Assembly (NCBI GenBank): GCA_000433775.1 | Contig: HF998486.1 | Span: 1 to 13,626, forward strand | Reading direction: 5' to 3' | Length of the DNA: 13,626 nucleotides | Origin: Corallococcus sp. CAG:1435 | GTDB taxonomy: Bacteria; Bacillota; Clostridia; Christensenellales; CAG-314 | Shown: one piece after another, positions 13,054 through 13,626 of the stretch | How the letters are laid out: each line of letters starts with the position of its first letter | How positions within the stretch are numbered: position 1 is the stretch's first letter | Notes under the pieces: generated by a model | What the model was told of the DNA's origin: nothing | The model's input: the letters and a program-made list of their open reading frames with translations, nothing else | Database searches by the model: none | Program-made: the position numbers and the translations under genes

Positions 13054-13626
13054 ATTTCCACCCCGTTTTCCTTTTGGTCGGCAACGTACACAAACACGTC
13101 CTTGCCCACCTGTACGTTGTGCTTGGAATACATGTCCACGGCGCAACCCATTGCCAACTGTTTGGTGTTGTTTTGCTGTGAAAGGTGCGCCAGCACCACG
13201 TTTCTGACATTTGAACCGATAAGTTTTTCCAAAACGAGGGACGCCTGTCTGTTGGAAAGATGTCCCAACTCCGAAGCGATACGCCGTTTAAGCAGATAGG
13301 GATAGGCTCCGTGTTGCAACATTTCCGAATCGTGATTGCTTTCCAGCATGATGGATTTGCATGGGGCAAGAAAGTCCACCAACCGCAAGGTGGCAATGCC
13401 CGTATCGGTAACGCAAGCCACGCTTTCTTTTCCGTCGGAAAAACGGTAGCCGAGGCACTCCCTTGCGTCGTGCGAACAGCGAAACACGTCGGCACGGATA
13501 TCCTTGACGTCGAAAGGTCCTTCAACTGCTGCAATGTCGCTGTAAAAACAGCGTTGCATGAGGTAGTTTACCGTTGCCTGCGGCGCATACACCTTGGTGT
13601 GAAAATTTTTCGTCCACATGGGAAGA
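13050..13626 (-). CDS. walJ: WalJ/YycJ-type metallo-beta-lactamase-fold hydrolase, 5' end outside the window
   Basis: The C-terminal 190 or so residues of a WalJ (YycJ) family protein. The frame stays open to the window edge, and the ATG at 13619 is internal: the HxHxDH metal motif and the rest of the usual 260-residue protein must lie beyond. Visible family features are SVACVTDTGIAT (metal Asp), ESNHDSEML, the YPYLLKRRIASELGHLSN block and VVLAHLSQQNNT. WalJ is a cytoplasmic MBL-fold nuclease-like protein, in many Bacillota encoded in the walRK region and linked to cell-wall signalling and coordination of replication with division. Neither walR nor walK is in view. Its stop overlaps the CPBP start as ATGA. 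Confidence 0.9.
   Translation of the reverse strand, partial: LPMWTKNFHTKVYAPQATVNYLMQRCFYSDIAAVEGPFDVKDIRADVFRCSHDARECLGYRFSDGKESVACVTDTGIATLRLVDFLAPCKSIMLESNHDSEMLQHGAYPYLLKRRIASELGHLSNRQASLVLEKLIGSNVRNVVLAHLSQQNNTKQLAMGCAVDMYSKHNVQVGKDVFVYVADQKENGVEI

Overview
The window is a run of twelve genes, all on the minus strand, from a spore-forming Bacillota, most likely a class Clostridia member of intermediate GC. The support is a complete gerA-gerB-gerC germinant-receptor operon, the walJ (yycJ), rlmH and DUF951 genes, a PgcA-type phosphoglucomutase, an ECF-transporter S component, and AGGAGG-like ribosome binding sites with some TTG and GTG starts. Species cannot be named from the sequence. 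No RNA gene, CRISPR array, insertion sequence or other mobile element was found.

Layout in the direction of transcription (right to left). (1) 13626-11684: the 3' part of walJ, a CPBP intramembrane protease and rlmH, joined by 4-nt ATGA stop/start overlaps. (2) A sigma-A promoter at 11649-11676 starts a second unit: a large protein with a degenerate alpha/beta-hydrolase fold, a small DUF951 protein and a type I signal peptidase, ended by a terminator at 8977-9006. (3) 8459-8976 is an AT-rich spacer of about 520 nt with a long imperfect dyad. It precedes the spore germination operon (8458-4825), which ends at a terminator at 4643-4672. (4) A near-consensus promoter at 4610-4638 drives an M18 aminopeptidase, a RimK-like ATP-grasp ligase, alpha-phosphoglucomutase and an ECF S component. 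Nothing is assigned in the last 119 nt.

The germination genes form one functional complex: two membrane subunits and an outer-surface subunit. The GerC protein here lacks the usual lipobox cysteine. walJ, the protease and rlmH look like housekeeping genes. Unit 2 links a probable pseudo-enzyme to a zinc-ribbon-like protein and the export signal peptidase, a combination I do not recognise. Unit 4 pairs an acidic-residue aminopeptidase with a ligase family that adds amino acids, then sugar-phosphate and uptake genes.

Two window-wide signals stand out. The palindromes GATC, GGCC and AGCT are almost missing (about 2, 2 and 1 copies by eye). The codons TTA, CTA and TCA are almost unused, which leaves long open frames exactly antisense to the genes. 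No convincing new system with a definable mechanism is visible. The best leads are the pseudo-hydrolase operon, the aminopeptidase/ligase pair, the lipobox-less GerC and the palindrome avoidance.
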